Shown: positions 11,229 to 22,502 of the stretch, one piece after another
How positions within the stretch are numbered: position 1 is the stretch's first letter
How the letters are laid out: every line of letters starts with the position of its first letter
From: Terfezia claveryi
Lineage: Eukaryota; Ascomycota; Pezizomycetes; Pezizales; Pezizaceae
DNA length: 64,000 nt
Assembly (NCBI GenBank): GCA_015179025.1
Contig: WHUX01000110.1
Coordinates: 116,307-180,306, forward strand
Direction: 5' to 3'
The notes under the pieces: model-generated
Seen by the model: the letters and a program-made list of their open reading frames with translations, nothing else
Told to the model about the DNA's origin: nothing
Databases searched by the model: none
Program-made: the position numbers and the translations under genes

Positions 11229-12030
11229 AAAGGCCGACTCGGGCTTTCCATTCATCTCCTTATTCGCTCTTGCTTTTGCTAACATCTTTCTTTGTCTGAA
11301 TGTTCTTTTCCTTCCTTCTGCCTCTTGTACCGGTTCCTCTGTATTTGCTATTTGTACATGATTATGTATGTCCTCCTGTCCTTGGGTCCTTCTATCTCTC
11401 TCTTCTGCCTTCTCTCCCATCTTCGTCTGATATCCATACTTCATCCTTTCTCTGAATTCTTTTGTCCGCTTTCCCCACTGGCTTGGGTCCCACTTTCTGG
11501 AACACATACAGTGTTGACGTCTGGTTTTTCATCTCGCTGTCTGTCATCTATAGGGACGTGGTTCTTCGGATCCTTTTCAGTTTCATTAGGGAGTCCCATA
11601 TGAAAGTTACATTCCAGTTCCTTTGCAACTTGGAATTCTATGTAGATTTTCAACACTTTCCCATGTTCCATGTTTTCTCTCAAGGCTTCACCATTATCTT
11701 CTTCCGACATTTGCTTATTGCTTGACACTGCCTATGTGTTGTAAGTTCTCTTCACTGCAGTGTTGTCTTTTTCTTCATGATCTTTACTCTTGCCTTGTTC
11801 CTAATCTTCTCTCTCCCTTTTGAGCCGTGGCCTCTATCCCTGTCTTTATTATTTTTGCCATATTTCCACTCCTTTTCCCTTCCGTTTGTTGTGCCTTTTT
11901 CAGTATCTCTTCTTCTCTGTTTGTTTTCACTTCCAAGTCGATTAAAGTGTGCTTGCTTCTTTATCTTTTCTGTCAAGGCTTCATCATACGCTTTAGAAAT
12001 ACTCAGGACTCCTCTCTCCCATGCAATTAT
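11229..12030. other. Pyrimidine-rich (plus strand) block, possible relic
   Basis: About 800 bases are strongly biased to C and T on the plus strand. The minus strand therefore reads as long Lys/Arg/Glu-rich open frames (for example 11976-11752 and 11728-11441). The bias alone explains these frames and no domain is recognised. It could be a decayed basic/charged coding region of a mobile element or simple compositional drift. Confidence 0.4.
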
Positions 12031-12039
12031 TCAGGGTAA

Positions 12040-12720
12040 AAACCAATTCTGCCTACTTCTGCAGCACTTAGCTACGGACTGTCGTATCAGGAAGTATCGA
12101 AGCAGCACAATTACCGGGATACTTCAGAGCTTAGACACTGCAGTCATACTCCCTTACCCGTATACAGTAGATACCATGCCTATGATATGACATAGCCCTG
12201 GAATTATTTGCACCCTTAACCCCGAGACATGGTATGTATAATATTACTTGTTTGGGTTTCGTATTCACAATACAATTCCCTCAGTAGTTTATGCTATCGA
12301 TACATATTGCATCTATAACAACTAGGGCGCACAGAACCGAATCTCGCTGCGAATTTATGGTTCCATATTATTCACTATTAAATTTCGGTCTTCATGAAGA
12401 TGAGATGGCTAGTATGGCCAGATGGAAATAAGCGGAGGAATCAAGCAAGTTGTAACTTGGACTTTTACTATATTTAGTAACTGTACCATGGTTGTATAGG
12501 CAGGCATCTCTCGTTAATACACGCCGTATGTGTAATGGTGTAAGATTGCGGTGTGGTATGGTTAGTAGACGCTGCTGTATAGGCTGGTTAGCACGACCAG
12601 AGGAGGATTCTAGGATGTGGGAATAGGCGGTTAACAGAGATGCAATACAGATTGTGTGGGGAATACAGTAATTAAAGGGTATCAACTAGAATGTTTGACC
12701 TCAATATCCCCTCGCCAGAA
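12040..12720. other. No gene recognised
   Basis: AT-rich sequence with no convincing coding frame. One TCAGGGTAA motif lies just upstream at 12031. Confidence 0.4.
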
Positions 12721-12738
12721 AAAGTGAAAAAAAAAAAT

Positions 12739-12792
12739 GGCTCAGCTGGGAATTGAACCCAGACCACGTGCCCTCTGCCTGAATCAGTAGTT
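12739..12792 (-). repeat. SINE-like repeat copy 2 (truncated core)
   Basis: On the minus strand this carries the B-box half of the tRNA-like core (GGGTTCAATTCCCAGCTGAG) and the CAGGCAGAGG segment. The A-box half is missing. Confidence 0.65.
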
Positions 12793-13288
12793 ATATATAG
12801 AACTGGCCAGCATTGAAAGGTGTAGTCTTAGAATCTACTCCACAGACTGAAAACCAGTTCTCGTCTTAGAGTGTTCCTGCAAAGCAGGTTTGTGTAGTGG
12901 CAGGTGAAGTGCTATGCTCTTATCTGATTCTCTAGTGCGTCAAAGCTTGGCACAGCTCTCATTTCAACCCCCCCCTTCCAACAACAGAGGCTACTCCACA
13001 TAACAATAGGTACGAGTCTTCCTGACAACACAATAACATCTACCTCACATCTGATGTAACTCCAACGTTCTTGACCCTTTTGACTAATTGAGCCTTGCAA
13101 ACTGCCTTCCACGATATCGTGGCCAAAATGTATGAAAGGGAGTGTTTGAGCCACAAGGGCAGGTAGCCGTCAAGCGTAAACCATCTCAGGGATGTAGGCG
13201 GAGCCTAAGAGTCGAGACAGAGAGTCTAATACAATATGATAATATAAAATGGTTATCCTGAACCCTTATCTATTTCTTTCAATACTAA

Positions 13289-14307
13289 TATATGTTCTGG
13301 GCCGCTCACGGGCAATTTAAATAATTACTCAATTTGGTGTATAATGCACTTGTATTGATAAAGGTTTACGAGTACTGATTTACCCCCAAAAAAAGAATTG
13401 ATAACGGTATACCTAGCTGGAGCTATCTCAGCGACTGCAATAGATTCATGTATTTCCCAATCGATTAGACCTCCATCTAATATTCCAATTTGGTTCAGCC
13501 AGAGGTGAGAGGTTAATACATATGTTAACACTTTCGTATGTCAATAAATTGAGAATTTCAGATTATTCTTAAAGTATCGGCAATAACAATTAGAGTAGAA
13601 GTTTTTGCAAACACCTGAAACGAAAACACCAGTAGTTATACTTAGCAATCTGCGTATAAATAAGTACCTGCGATTAAGAAAGTACTGTTTTGCACCTTAC
13701 CTTGATCCTATAACTAAGAAATAGCTGGGATTTTCTTACTTATAGGATAAATCGTGCAACAAGTTGTAAACAAATATTATTATAATGATGATTATTCCGA
13801 ACTTCACTGAATTCCACATAGCATATCGATATTCAGTACAAGATGGTCTATATAGCCTAAACTATAAGGCCCCATCTATCAGAACCCCCATTGATAAGAA
13901 CCCCGTAGATAAGAAACTAATTCTCAAATACGCATTGCATAGGAATGTTATAGATTTCTACACTAGCAATAAACTCAGTATCTCGTCTCTATTCCATTCA
14001 CCATCAGAGATGAAGGTGATGAGTTGTTAACTACACAAGCATGTACTTCATCATTTGAAGGGCTTGAGGTAATTTGTCCGGAATTTCCCTTGTTCAATGT
14101 CTGCCATCTCCCACTAATCAACAGGAAGGGTATGTGATGTGGATGGGGTGGTCAAAAATGACTTCATAGGGTGTTTTTTGAGTGTAGCACAATGTTTTCT
14201 TCGATTCACATTTACTAAATTGAGGAATTATATCAATTGCCCGCGACCGGCACAGAGGGTATGCTGCCCGCGGGCGGCCGATGCCGACGAGCGGCCCAGA
14301 ACATATA
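13289..14307. mobile_element. Non-autonomous DNA transposon, copy A (1,019 bp, TA-type ends)
   Basis: The ends are perfect 19-bp inverted repeats (TATATGTTCTGGGCCGCTC at 13289-13307; its complement at 14289-14307). Inside the right end is a GC-rich subterminal block (GCCCGCGACCGGCACAG ... CTGCCCGCGGGC). The interior is AT-rich, without a transposase-like frame. A second copy lies inverted at about 20541-21632, and shared interior blocks confirm homology. TA at both outer ends fits a Tc1/mariner-type target, but this is inferred from ends only. Confidence 0.75.
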
Positions 14308-14309
14308 CA

Positions 14310-15085
14310 ATTCCAGTTCTGGAGGAAGTCAAGCTTTTTCATAAATCCTCACAGACACCTGATTTAAGGCAATAACATTGATGCTCCAAAGATGAAATGG
14401 AATATAACTGGGTACTTAATTTTGCCGGCGCTTGCGCTCCCTGTAGAGAAGTTGAGTAAAGGCCAGCTCGGAGCACAACTAAATTTAGACCTAGCACTTT
14501 ACAATGCGAATGAGAGTTCATCCGCTTCCCTAAATGCTGTGGGGGTTACAGGAATAAGGCTATGATTTCAATAAACCTAGTAGCTGTAACGCGGCAGTCT
14601 AGCTAGCTTTACATAGATCCCACTCACAGAATACATACCGTGAAGGGGGATTACATTGTGGCATTGTCAGTAGCCGGTGGTGCATCCACGAAATCAAGCC
14701 AGAGGAGCATCATAGGACGCAGGAATTAGTGCTTGGTGAGCCGAATTACAGTTCATGTGTGGGGGAGGTTGTGCCAGAATCAAGAAGTTATGTTCAGAGT
14801 AGCATGATGGATAGTCTGGCTGGCACATGGAGTGGAAGGATACAAGGTCGGAATCTTGAAATATTCAGAGAGATGAAGCTTGGTAATTATATTCTCGCTA
14901 TATGTAGTCTGATGCTATGGTAATACAAAAACTCTTATCTCTATTCGCATCCCGGATCTGTATTACCCTGAACGTGTTGGCTTATTGAGCTGAGCCATTG
15001 TTGCACGCCTTTGTATTGTTGTTATATTATTTCATTCCGACCCTGTAGATCCACTATAGCCACGGCCGCCACATACATTCTCTCA
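14310..15085. other. No gene recognised
   Basis: Mixed-composition sequence with short frames only. TTACCCTGA occurs at 14963. Confidence 0.4.
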
Positions 15086-15355
15086 CTTCTGATTGGTCGA
15101 ATTTTCAGATCCCTGAACGCTGTATTACCCTGACTGTATGCGCATTTATTCAGCGCTCCAGCACTCTGTTTTTTTCTCGTCCTTGATCAAGCAAGCCTTC
15201 AACCGTATCGCTCACCACAACCCAGTGCACTTTGCTCTGTCCACTCCGTGCATTACTATTCGCCATAGTAGACATATTGCCACAAACCTCTAGAAGCACT
15301 TTAGCTGCATAATGAGTATACCTATATACTTTGTTATCTATGCCATTGAGCTACT
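15086..15355 (+). repeat. Dispersed ~270-bp repeat, copy 2
   Basis: This is the diverged direct copy of 9202-9475, with the same order of blocks including TTACCCTGA (15125-15133) and the CCACTCCGTGCATTAC block. Class unknown. Confidence 0.6.
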
Positions 15356-15379
15356 GTCTGACTATCTCCTCTATTTTCT

Positions 15380-16730
15380 TGGGGTTAGATACAGTCTTAT
15401 ATACCTGTTGACCTCTGCGTTGCGTGCGCCCATGTGTGTACTTTTAAATCACGGCGTCAAAATTATTTCTCTACGCCCTTCCCCTATCGAGCAATCCCAT
15501 CAACAAACTCCTTTAAGGGTCAGATCTTCACTTAGGTGATCGAGAGTATTTTTATACACTTCCCCACTTGGGCATCAGGTCTTCCATCCCATATGTCCCT
15601 CCAACATTTAGATCTCATTGTTCATTAGTTCTGCCTCACCCTCGTTCCTATCTATCCTTCTCAGTCGAACCCATCTCGCGTTCTTTCTATGTCTCGATTG
15701 AGCTTATTTGCCTGAGCTTCGAAATAAAGTCTGTCGGATCCTCCGTCCCTCTCGGGGGTACCAAACGAATAATCGGTTCCTCCGCTTGTACTTGCTATCA
15801 AAGATAATCTACCAGTCTTAGCTTGTTTCTCTGTTCTAGTTTGCGGCTCCATGGCTCCAAACGTAATGCCCTTCGTCGCCAATGCGTTGGCTCAATCGCT
15901 TATTTTCAGAATTTCCCTGTGTATTTTAAGTCACTCGTGGCAGCTTGCTTCAGTCTCTTTAAGGCTTTATTATGTTTTCTAATTCTCCATTTCGCCACCT
16001 TCTATTACTATTGGCAATAAATACTTTATGCGTCGGCATCTACGGCATCCTTGCCCACCCCGGTAAAGAGTAATTATGAGAATTTTGAAGGTTTTAGAAG
16101 CATCATTTTGGTAAAGGTTCACTATAGTTAGCTTACTCTCGTGTAAAGCCCCTTTGAGCATTCCTCGTCTTATGATTAAGTACCCTTTTGACCACATAGA
16201 CCCATTTTCTGTCGACAATTCTAATTTCTTCAGGGATCCTCTTTTGCAAAATCAGGATACTCCTTAGCATTGGAGTTGCTCTGTTCTGCTCGAACCTGGG
16301 CCCATTCGGTAGATTGAGGTAAGTTCCTGGCCTATTCGTTAGTATTGTAATCTATATAATCAGCAGCAGTAAATATACACCCTCAGCGGTCGTCTTTATG
16401 GCCCTTGGACTCCTTTCGCCAACCTGCTAGGTCCTTTCTTTGCCTGTTTTTCGTGCCCTTCTTTTTTGCCTTTGATATGCTCTTTTTTTTAGAGGGCTGT
16501 GCCTTCCAAATCCAAGCCAGTATTATTTCTATCGGTTTTCTTGCTTCTTATATGGCAGGCTGAATAGGCTTGGACCCCTTTGTCCAACGATTTTGCAATA
16601 TGTGCCAAGCAGTTGTATCCAATAATATATGTCTTATAGCAATTTTATCTCGTGCCGGAATCCCATAATCGAAGCAGGTCCCCTGTTGCCAAAATGGTGT
16701 AACCTTAAAAGTCTCCTGTACTATATTATT
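15380..16730. other. No gene recognised; pyrimidine-rich in part
   Basis: The part from about 15560 to 16000 is C/T-rich on the plus strand, like 11229-12030. No conserved domain is seen in any frame. Confidence 0.4.
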
Positions 16731-17720
16731 TTAGAGGACAATTATTAATATGGGTGAATTGTCTTCCAATTCCTGGCGTAGTCTGCTCCGTGAAGCAAAC
16801 CCTCCAGCCTTCATCTAAGATGGACCCTATCTCTGCACACCAATAGGCTTGGTGCTTAGACTTCTCTGAGGTTGGGTCGATGATCTCTTAGTGAATGGCG
16901 GGGGAAGTCCTGATCTCGTCCCTGTTCCCATAAGAAAGTTCGTGCGGGTCCACCGACTCCGAGGTCTTGTAGAAAGCTTCCGCGATGGGGCTATTCCTGC
17001 TGGAGTGCGGGTCGCGGCTATCATACCAGGTGGTGTCAGCCTCGACGAATGCCTTGATCTGCGGCTCCCCTGTTCGGGGGATCGTGCTGCCCACAATCTC
17101 GAAAGGTCGTCCAGCTTCTCTTGTAGGGGCTTTGCGTTGGCAATCCATCCTAGCTTCTCATGGCTACTCCTGTGGAACCCCCAGTGATCGTGATCTTCCC
17201 TCAAGGCCTGATCTTCTAGCCTCCTCATTGGTTCAAACTTGGGGACTATACCTGGTCTGTTGAACAGCTCGGCGCCCCAGGTGAAGATCGTACGGATAGG
17301 CCCGGTATAGAGGCTCTGAGGGCTTTTGGGCTCGTCCTGCCGTTGGAATTCTCTAGCTTTGTCAGGACCAGTAGAAGGCTGGCTGCCTTGTCTGTCCGGC
17401 GCTTGATGTGTTCCTCGAAGGACAGGTTGCTCTTGACTCGTATGCCTAGTAAGTGCAGGCTTGTACCGGACCCTTGATGTGGAAGTCCAATCTGCTGTCC
17501 TTATCGGTTGCACCTGAGATCGTCTGCTACGGCAGCCTCCTCCAATGCTGAATTGACTAGTTCGACAACTTTGTTGTGGCCCTTCGTAGGTAGGTTTGTA
17601 ACGACGAGGGGAGTTATGTGTCGTCCACGTAGGAGAAGATATCAATGGCTGGTGGTGGCTCTTGGTTTCTGTTGGAGCTGAGTCTTGTGCTGCGTTGGGT
17701 TTCTGGCCTCAGCCTCGTCA
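16730..17720 (-). mobile_element. LINE fragment: end of reverse transcriptase into RNase H start, broken frames
   Basis: On the minus strand the frames in order give the post-RT segment of a Tad/I-like LINE (LGIRVKSNLSFEEHIKRRT..., then TGPIRTIFTWGAELFNRPG). They end near the start of the RNase H region (DEGWRVCF-like, about 16830-16780), where the similarity fades. Several frameshifts and stops are present. The 272-residue open frame at 17645-16827 mixes the right and wrong frames of this relic and is not a gene. No poly(A) tail or TSD was found. Confidence 0.7.
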
Positions 17721-17782
17721 GCTTATGCTCGATCAACTGCTCTGCACACTTTAAAATCACTACATAACCAGAGATAGGGGTA

Positions 17783-18070
17783 GTCTGGTTGGCACAAGCC
17801 TCTCGTAGAGATAGGGGTTGCCTTGCGGGTTCGGTCGTCCATTCTGCCCGGCCCCATTATATGCCCTCCCAGCTAGCGACTACAATAAAAGGGCACAGTG
17901 GTCTAATGGTATGACACCTGCTATGTAGGTACCTGCTGATTCAGGCAGAGGGCCGGTGATCTGGGTTCAATTCCCAGCTGAGCCATTTCTTCTTTTTCTT
18001 TTTAAGCTTCTCGCTCGCCATTGAACCATAAGTGGCTTGTCATACATAGCCTAAGGCTGAATATAGTCTG
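17783..18070 (+). repeat. SINE-like repeat copy 3 with flanking parts (core 17892-17984)
   Basis: The core runs from GGCACAG to CTGAGCC, with one acceptor mismatch relative to copy 1. It has intact A-box and B-box motifs and a T-rich 3' end. Upstream, TAGTCTGGTTGGCACAAGCC (from about 17791) is the edge motif seen near other copies. Downstream, CCATTGAAC within about 50 bases is shared with the copy ending at 58208. Confidence 0.75.
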
Positions 18071-18202
18071 GTTGACACCAGACTAGACTGAATACGAGTA
18101 ATGACTTTATTAAAAAAAAAAAATTGAACCAAAAGTACCAAGTATCAACAACGGTCGAGAATAGTGGGCCTCAATAATCTGGTTGGCACAACACCGGGAT
18201 AA

Positions 18203-18700
18203 GGATCCAACAAGGGGGGGAGGGGGAGCTGGGAGGAGCTCGACAAATCAGACTGGAGGAAAGAAGGAGACGGGGAAGAAACATACGAAGCCACGGAAGC
18301 CTTTTTTGGACTCCATTACCGTGAGCTGACATAAAGACGGCCGCCGGGGGAGAGAGAGATGTAGAGTTACGAATTTTCACGAGTCTCCTTTGTTCCAGTT
18401 CATATTTTAGTTTCATTTCTATCAAAAGTTCATCATCGGGTTGAGGTTTACTCAGTTTCAGTTCACTATCGGGTTGAGGTTCAGTCAGGCCCACGGACCT
18501 TCGGCTAGTCCGTTAATGACAGCACGGGGCCTCCTCCCAGTTCTTGTATCTAGTCATTCAGTTTGCGTGGGGTCGGCAGATTAACTTGCCTTCCCCTTGA
18601 ATCCACCGGGCTTCCGCGTGGCTCCTCATAGCCCCCCTAACGGGGCTGCATAGGAGTACTAAGTATTTAAAAAAAAAAAAAAAAAAAAAGGATCCAACAA
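18203..18700 (+). mobile_element. 5'-truncated LINE 3' end with poly(A) tail and 11-bp TSD
   Basis: The insert 18214-18689 is flanked by GGATCCAACAA at 18203-18213 and 18690-18700. It starts in the last codons of the LINE RNase H region (ELDK..W.KEGDGEETYEATEAF, stop at about 18333). It continues through the 3' UTR, including a stem-loop at 18622-18656, and ends in about 20 A. Poly(A) tail, 5' truncation and TSD together are the signature of target-primed reverse transcription. Confidence 0.9.
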
Positions 18701-20530
18701 CTTCTAAATGAGGGCCGGGGAGTCGCGCAATCGGACGGACAACCAAACGGAAGCAGTAGTGTGGTTGGCACGACCCATCCTGTGAGCAGCAATAAGGATA
18801 GAAGAGGGAACGAGCCTATAGACCCCACCAACATTGCTCGATGCTTCTCTCCTGCCCAGGTCCAACATCGAACGACCGATTGAAGAGATCCTAATAATGG
18901 GAGCCGGCCTTGACACAGGGATACGGTAGGTTAGATCAAGAGTGATATAGGGTGCCCGGGAATGGAGAAGGCTAACTGTCTAGTGCCCTCACCTCTGTCC
19001 TAGGCCCCGTTGCAGGACTTCCACGGATCGTTACCCACCAACCACAGCCCCTTCAACTCTTCAACCCACCACCTAGGCTGCCACCTAGGCAAGGCAGACT
19101 CACCCGAATACCCACGAATCCACGATGCGGCAATTCTAAAGATGAGTCACACGTAGTTTTTGAGTATGTACCCCAGGTTCAGTTTTTAACAAGATCAGAG
19201 TTCATTCATTCCAACGACAGCGGAACGATCTGGCTGCTGCTGCCGGTGGCCAGTGCTCCAACTTAAAGTCAACAGCTCCAGCTTTGCCTACATAACAGCG
19301 AATGTCACATAATCATGGCTGTGTAGCGATTTCAAGCTTTGAAGTACATCCCGGATGATGCATCTCAATTGAGCTTCCTTGCATGGGCGTAGTTTAAACC
19401 CCACAGGATACAGATGCAAGGATGTTATTTTTGAGCCATATAATGGCTGTTGAGTGAAGTTGACAATGTAGGAGGGGTAATTCAGCCAACATAAGGCTAT
19501 ATAGGGCATATAGGTCCTATAACGACATTAGCTTCAGCTTCCTCAATCCCCCAGCCCACATCCAGAGCCCTACCTCAGTGATTCTTGCTGTCGAAACTCG
19601 TTTAATTACTTCCGACAGATAAATGGTCACCTAGTATATGATATTATTCCGTGTAGCGTAGAGATTATCGGGTTACTGGAATTACTGACCGTGACACCAT
19701 CTGGACGATCGTGACGAGTATATAGTCCAATCAATTCTGGAGGCAATAACGATTCAAATGTCCGTAGGAATCGCTCAATGTTGATCGTAGTGCGTAATAT
19801 CAACCACGAAACCGGCATCATATAGCATTTGATTTAGGCGTTGACACCGACCATCAGGGGTTAAGAGGCAAAACCTGATTTATGTTAGAAAAGCTCTCTC
19901 TGCCATACCACTTGGGATACGCGGATATGCAGGAGCGGATATTGATGTAGGATAAAAAATAATTTTACATAGTAGCATATGCAACTATAAATGGCAGTTG
20001 ACCATAAAAAGCCGGACTGCATTCACCAAATTTACTCAAGAGTTCCATATAGGCATCCTCAAGATTTTCAGTGGCACTCCTCTCCTCCCCTCGAAGAACT
20101 AGTGCCCTCTCCGTCTCATAGCCATAGGCTTCATAGACGTATAGACTTCAAAAAAAAAAAAAAAAAAAAAAAAGGGCCTCTCACATTCAACAAAGAAAAT
20201 CCGGTGTTAGTTTTGTCAGCGATAGTCCCAGAACGATATTCGTCTGTCGAATTTCCCAGGAAATCGAGCCTTGTCTAATAAGTCATGAAGAGTGTCTGCA
20301 TAATAAGATTATCCCAGACAGAATGGTAGTAACCTCAGTGAATTCGCAATGGTAAACCAGCCTGTCCAAGAATTCTCCTTCATGCCCAGAAATGGGCACC
20401 CCAAACTAAAGTAAAAGGAAATATAGGTTGTGTGTATACCATACCCTCCTTTTCCTTTCGCCTTTTTAGCCCCAGAGATAGTATTCATTACCCTCAATTT
20501 GGTAAGAAGACTGCATTACCCTGAGACTAT
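18701..20530. other. No gene recognised; one long poly(A) run
   Basis: Short frames only. A run of about 25 A lies at 20149-20173, preceded by sequence that does not match the LINE 3' UTRs here, so its origin is unclear. TTACCCTGA occurs at 20516. Confidence 0.4.
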
Positions 20531-20540
20531 TATCTGTGCA

Positions 20541-21632
20541 TATGTTCGCGGGCAGCATACCCACTGTGCCGGCCGCGGGCAATTAATATAATTCCTCAAT
20601 TTGGTAAATCTCAATCGAACAAAACATTCTGCGACACTCAAAAAATACCCTAAGAGGTTATTTTGACTGCCCTATCCACATCATATACCCTTCCTGTTGA
20701 TTAGTGGGAGACGGCAGACATTGAACAAGGGAGAATTCCGGAAAAATTACCTCAAGCCCTTCAGATGGTGAAGTACATGCTGGCGACGTTAACAACTCAT
20801 CACTGCATCTCTGATGATGAAGGAATAGGGAAGAGGATACTGAGTTTACTGCTGCCCTAAAAATCCGCAACCCTATCCAATGGGTATTTGGAAATTAGTT
20901 TCTTATCTACGGGGGTTCTTATTGACAAGGCCTTATTGCTGGGGCTATATCGACCATCTTATGCTGAATATCGATACACTATGTGGAAATCAGTGAAATT
21001 TGGAGCAATCATAATTATAATACTTTTGTCTACATCTTGTTGCAAGATTGATTTTTATACTAGAAAAATCCAGGCTATTCCTCACTTATAAAATCCAGGT
21101 CAGGTGCAAAGTGGTACTTCTTAATAACAGGTACTGTTTTATATGCAGATTCCTAAGCTACTCCAAGTTCTTGATTTTAAACCAAAACGAAGCAGGTTCT
21201 ACCAAGAATTATACAACAGGTAGATGGTATTTTACAGCGTTGTGGGAGATCAAATGGCACAATGCTACAAAACCCGATAACCTTTACCCAACTACTGACC
21301 TTACGGGCTTAGAGTTTGATATTTTAGATACTCTAACTGCTCGGTAAACCACAGTTCACCAGGCATCTATAACTACCGGTGTTGTGAAAACTTCTTCTGA
21401 AATGCTTAATCTATTAACATACGAAAGTATCAACAGATCATGACTATATTGCTCTAGCTGAACCAAATTGGAATATTAGAGGGGGGTCTAATCGACTGGG
21501 AAATCAACGAATCTTTTGCAGTCGCTGGGAAATTATCACAACTTATTTTTTTATTTAGATTGCCCGCGGCCGGCACAGTGGGTATGCCGCCCGCGGGCGG
21601 CTGTGCTGCCCGCGATCGGCCCAAAACACATA
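20541..21632. mobile_element. Non-autonomous DNA transposon, copy B (inverted relative to copy A)
   Basis: The left end TATGTTCGCGGGCAGCATAC and the right end ...CGGCCCAAAACACATA match the termini of copy A, with a deletion in the left end. The GC-rich subterminal block (CCCGCGGCCGGCACAGTGGG) is present at both ends in opposite orientation. Interior blocks such as CTGAACCAAATTGGAATATT and CTCAAGCCCTTCA appear in reverse order to copy A. No transposase frame was found. Confidence 0.7.
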
Positions 21633-22135
21633 CACTGCCTAACCTACAACCCATATTCATCAGTGTCCGAACACTTGCAAAAATTGGTAGAAAAGCCAAA
21701 ATAGAAGAGTTTCTGACCTAAATTAGCATTTACTTTTGTGAATCTTTTGGTATAGCCTGCATTCATACAAAAGTTCAAACTTCCTCCTGAGGCCATTGAG
21801 GTGGTAGGCTATGAACTCTGCCTTCCGAGATATGATGCAAATAGGAGGAACAGCCAGCTCCCACTCCCATCGCCTCTTGTCCTCAGCCTCTACAATTTCC
21901 CTTCCCCAATGTCGCCATTTCTGTAGCATTCTCTATCTGAGATCGCTCTATCATAGCATTCCATACCCTCTTCCTCTGGGAGGGCCTGCCTCACATCAAG
22001 CCCAACAATATTGCGCACCCAAAGGTCGCTTGCGTAATTTTGCCAGTGTCACGCCCTTGGGCAGCGAAACTGGCCATTCATTAGAAACCAAGTTAATCCA
22101 ATGCCTGATGTCCAAAAGCTCGTCCAAAAGCATCT

Positions 22136-22141
22136 CACGTG
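22136..22141. promoter_or_regulatory. E-box CACGTG upstream of the spindle-pole gene
   Basis: Palindromic CACGTG lies 362 bases before the ATG at 22503. It is a bHLH-type site by sequence only; function is inferred. Confidence 0.35.
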
Positions 22142-22153
22142 CCCGCGCGAACC

Positions 22154-22175
22154 AAACGCGACACGCGACGATTGG
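22154..22175. promoter_or_regulatory. Paired ACGCG (MCB-like) sites next to an inverted CCAAT box
   Basis: Two ACGCGAC elements 7 bases apart (22156-22160 and 22163-22167) abut GATTGG (22170-22175), which is CCAATC on the other strand. ACGCG is the core of the MBF G1/S site in yeasts and CCAAT binds the HAP complex. Together they look like the core promoter region of a cell-cycle gene, but this is inference. Confidence 0.4.
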
Positions 22176-22231
22176 CCAGCCGCGCTGGATGGTCCCGCAC
22201 TTGGTGTCTTGGCATCGGCATTGGCGATTTA

Positions 22232-22240
22232 GTAAACAAA
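22232..22240. promoter_or_regulatory. Forkhead-type site GTAAACAAA
   Basis: GTAAACAAA is a perfect RTAAAYA forkhead core, 263 bases before the start codon of a mitotic spindle-pole gene. Forkhead factors drive G2/M clusters in yeasts, so the location is suggestive. Confidence 0.4.
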
Positions 22241-22502
22241 CACAAGGATTTTCCTCTAATTCCCCCCGAAAAGTCGCGGAGCTCTGTGCGTGCCAGAGTC
22301 GATTACAGCGGATCCGCCTTACTGGCTTAGACTGGCTCACCTGGCTGGGCAAGTCAACGAGCTCGAGAGCATACTGGATAAGGATTCTGTACACAGTGCG
22401 ACGGGGCATTCAGCATAGAGCACACGGTTCAGACATACAGACAGAATACACCGGATAGATACAACAAACAGACGGACCATCTGGTCGGCAAACACCACCA
22501 CA

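Noticed and set aside
11292..11603. Hydrophobic Phe/Leu/Cys-rich ORFs as membrane proteins
   Set aside because: They result from the T/C-rich composition of the block and are mirrored by charged frames on the other strand.
16827..17645. 272-codon open frame on the minus strand
   Set aside because: Its Arg/Ser/Pro-rich reading mixes wrong frames of a broken LINE reverse transcriptase/RNase H fragment; the recognisable LINE codons switch between frames.
20149..20173. Poly(A) run as another LINE tail
   Set aside because: The upstream sequence lacks the conserved LINE 3' UTR blocks and stem-loop and no flanking duplication was found.
21811..22458. 215-codon frame just upstream of the spindle-pole gene
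   Set aside because: No domain or codon pattern supports it and it overlaps the promoter region with clustered binding-site cores.
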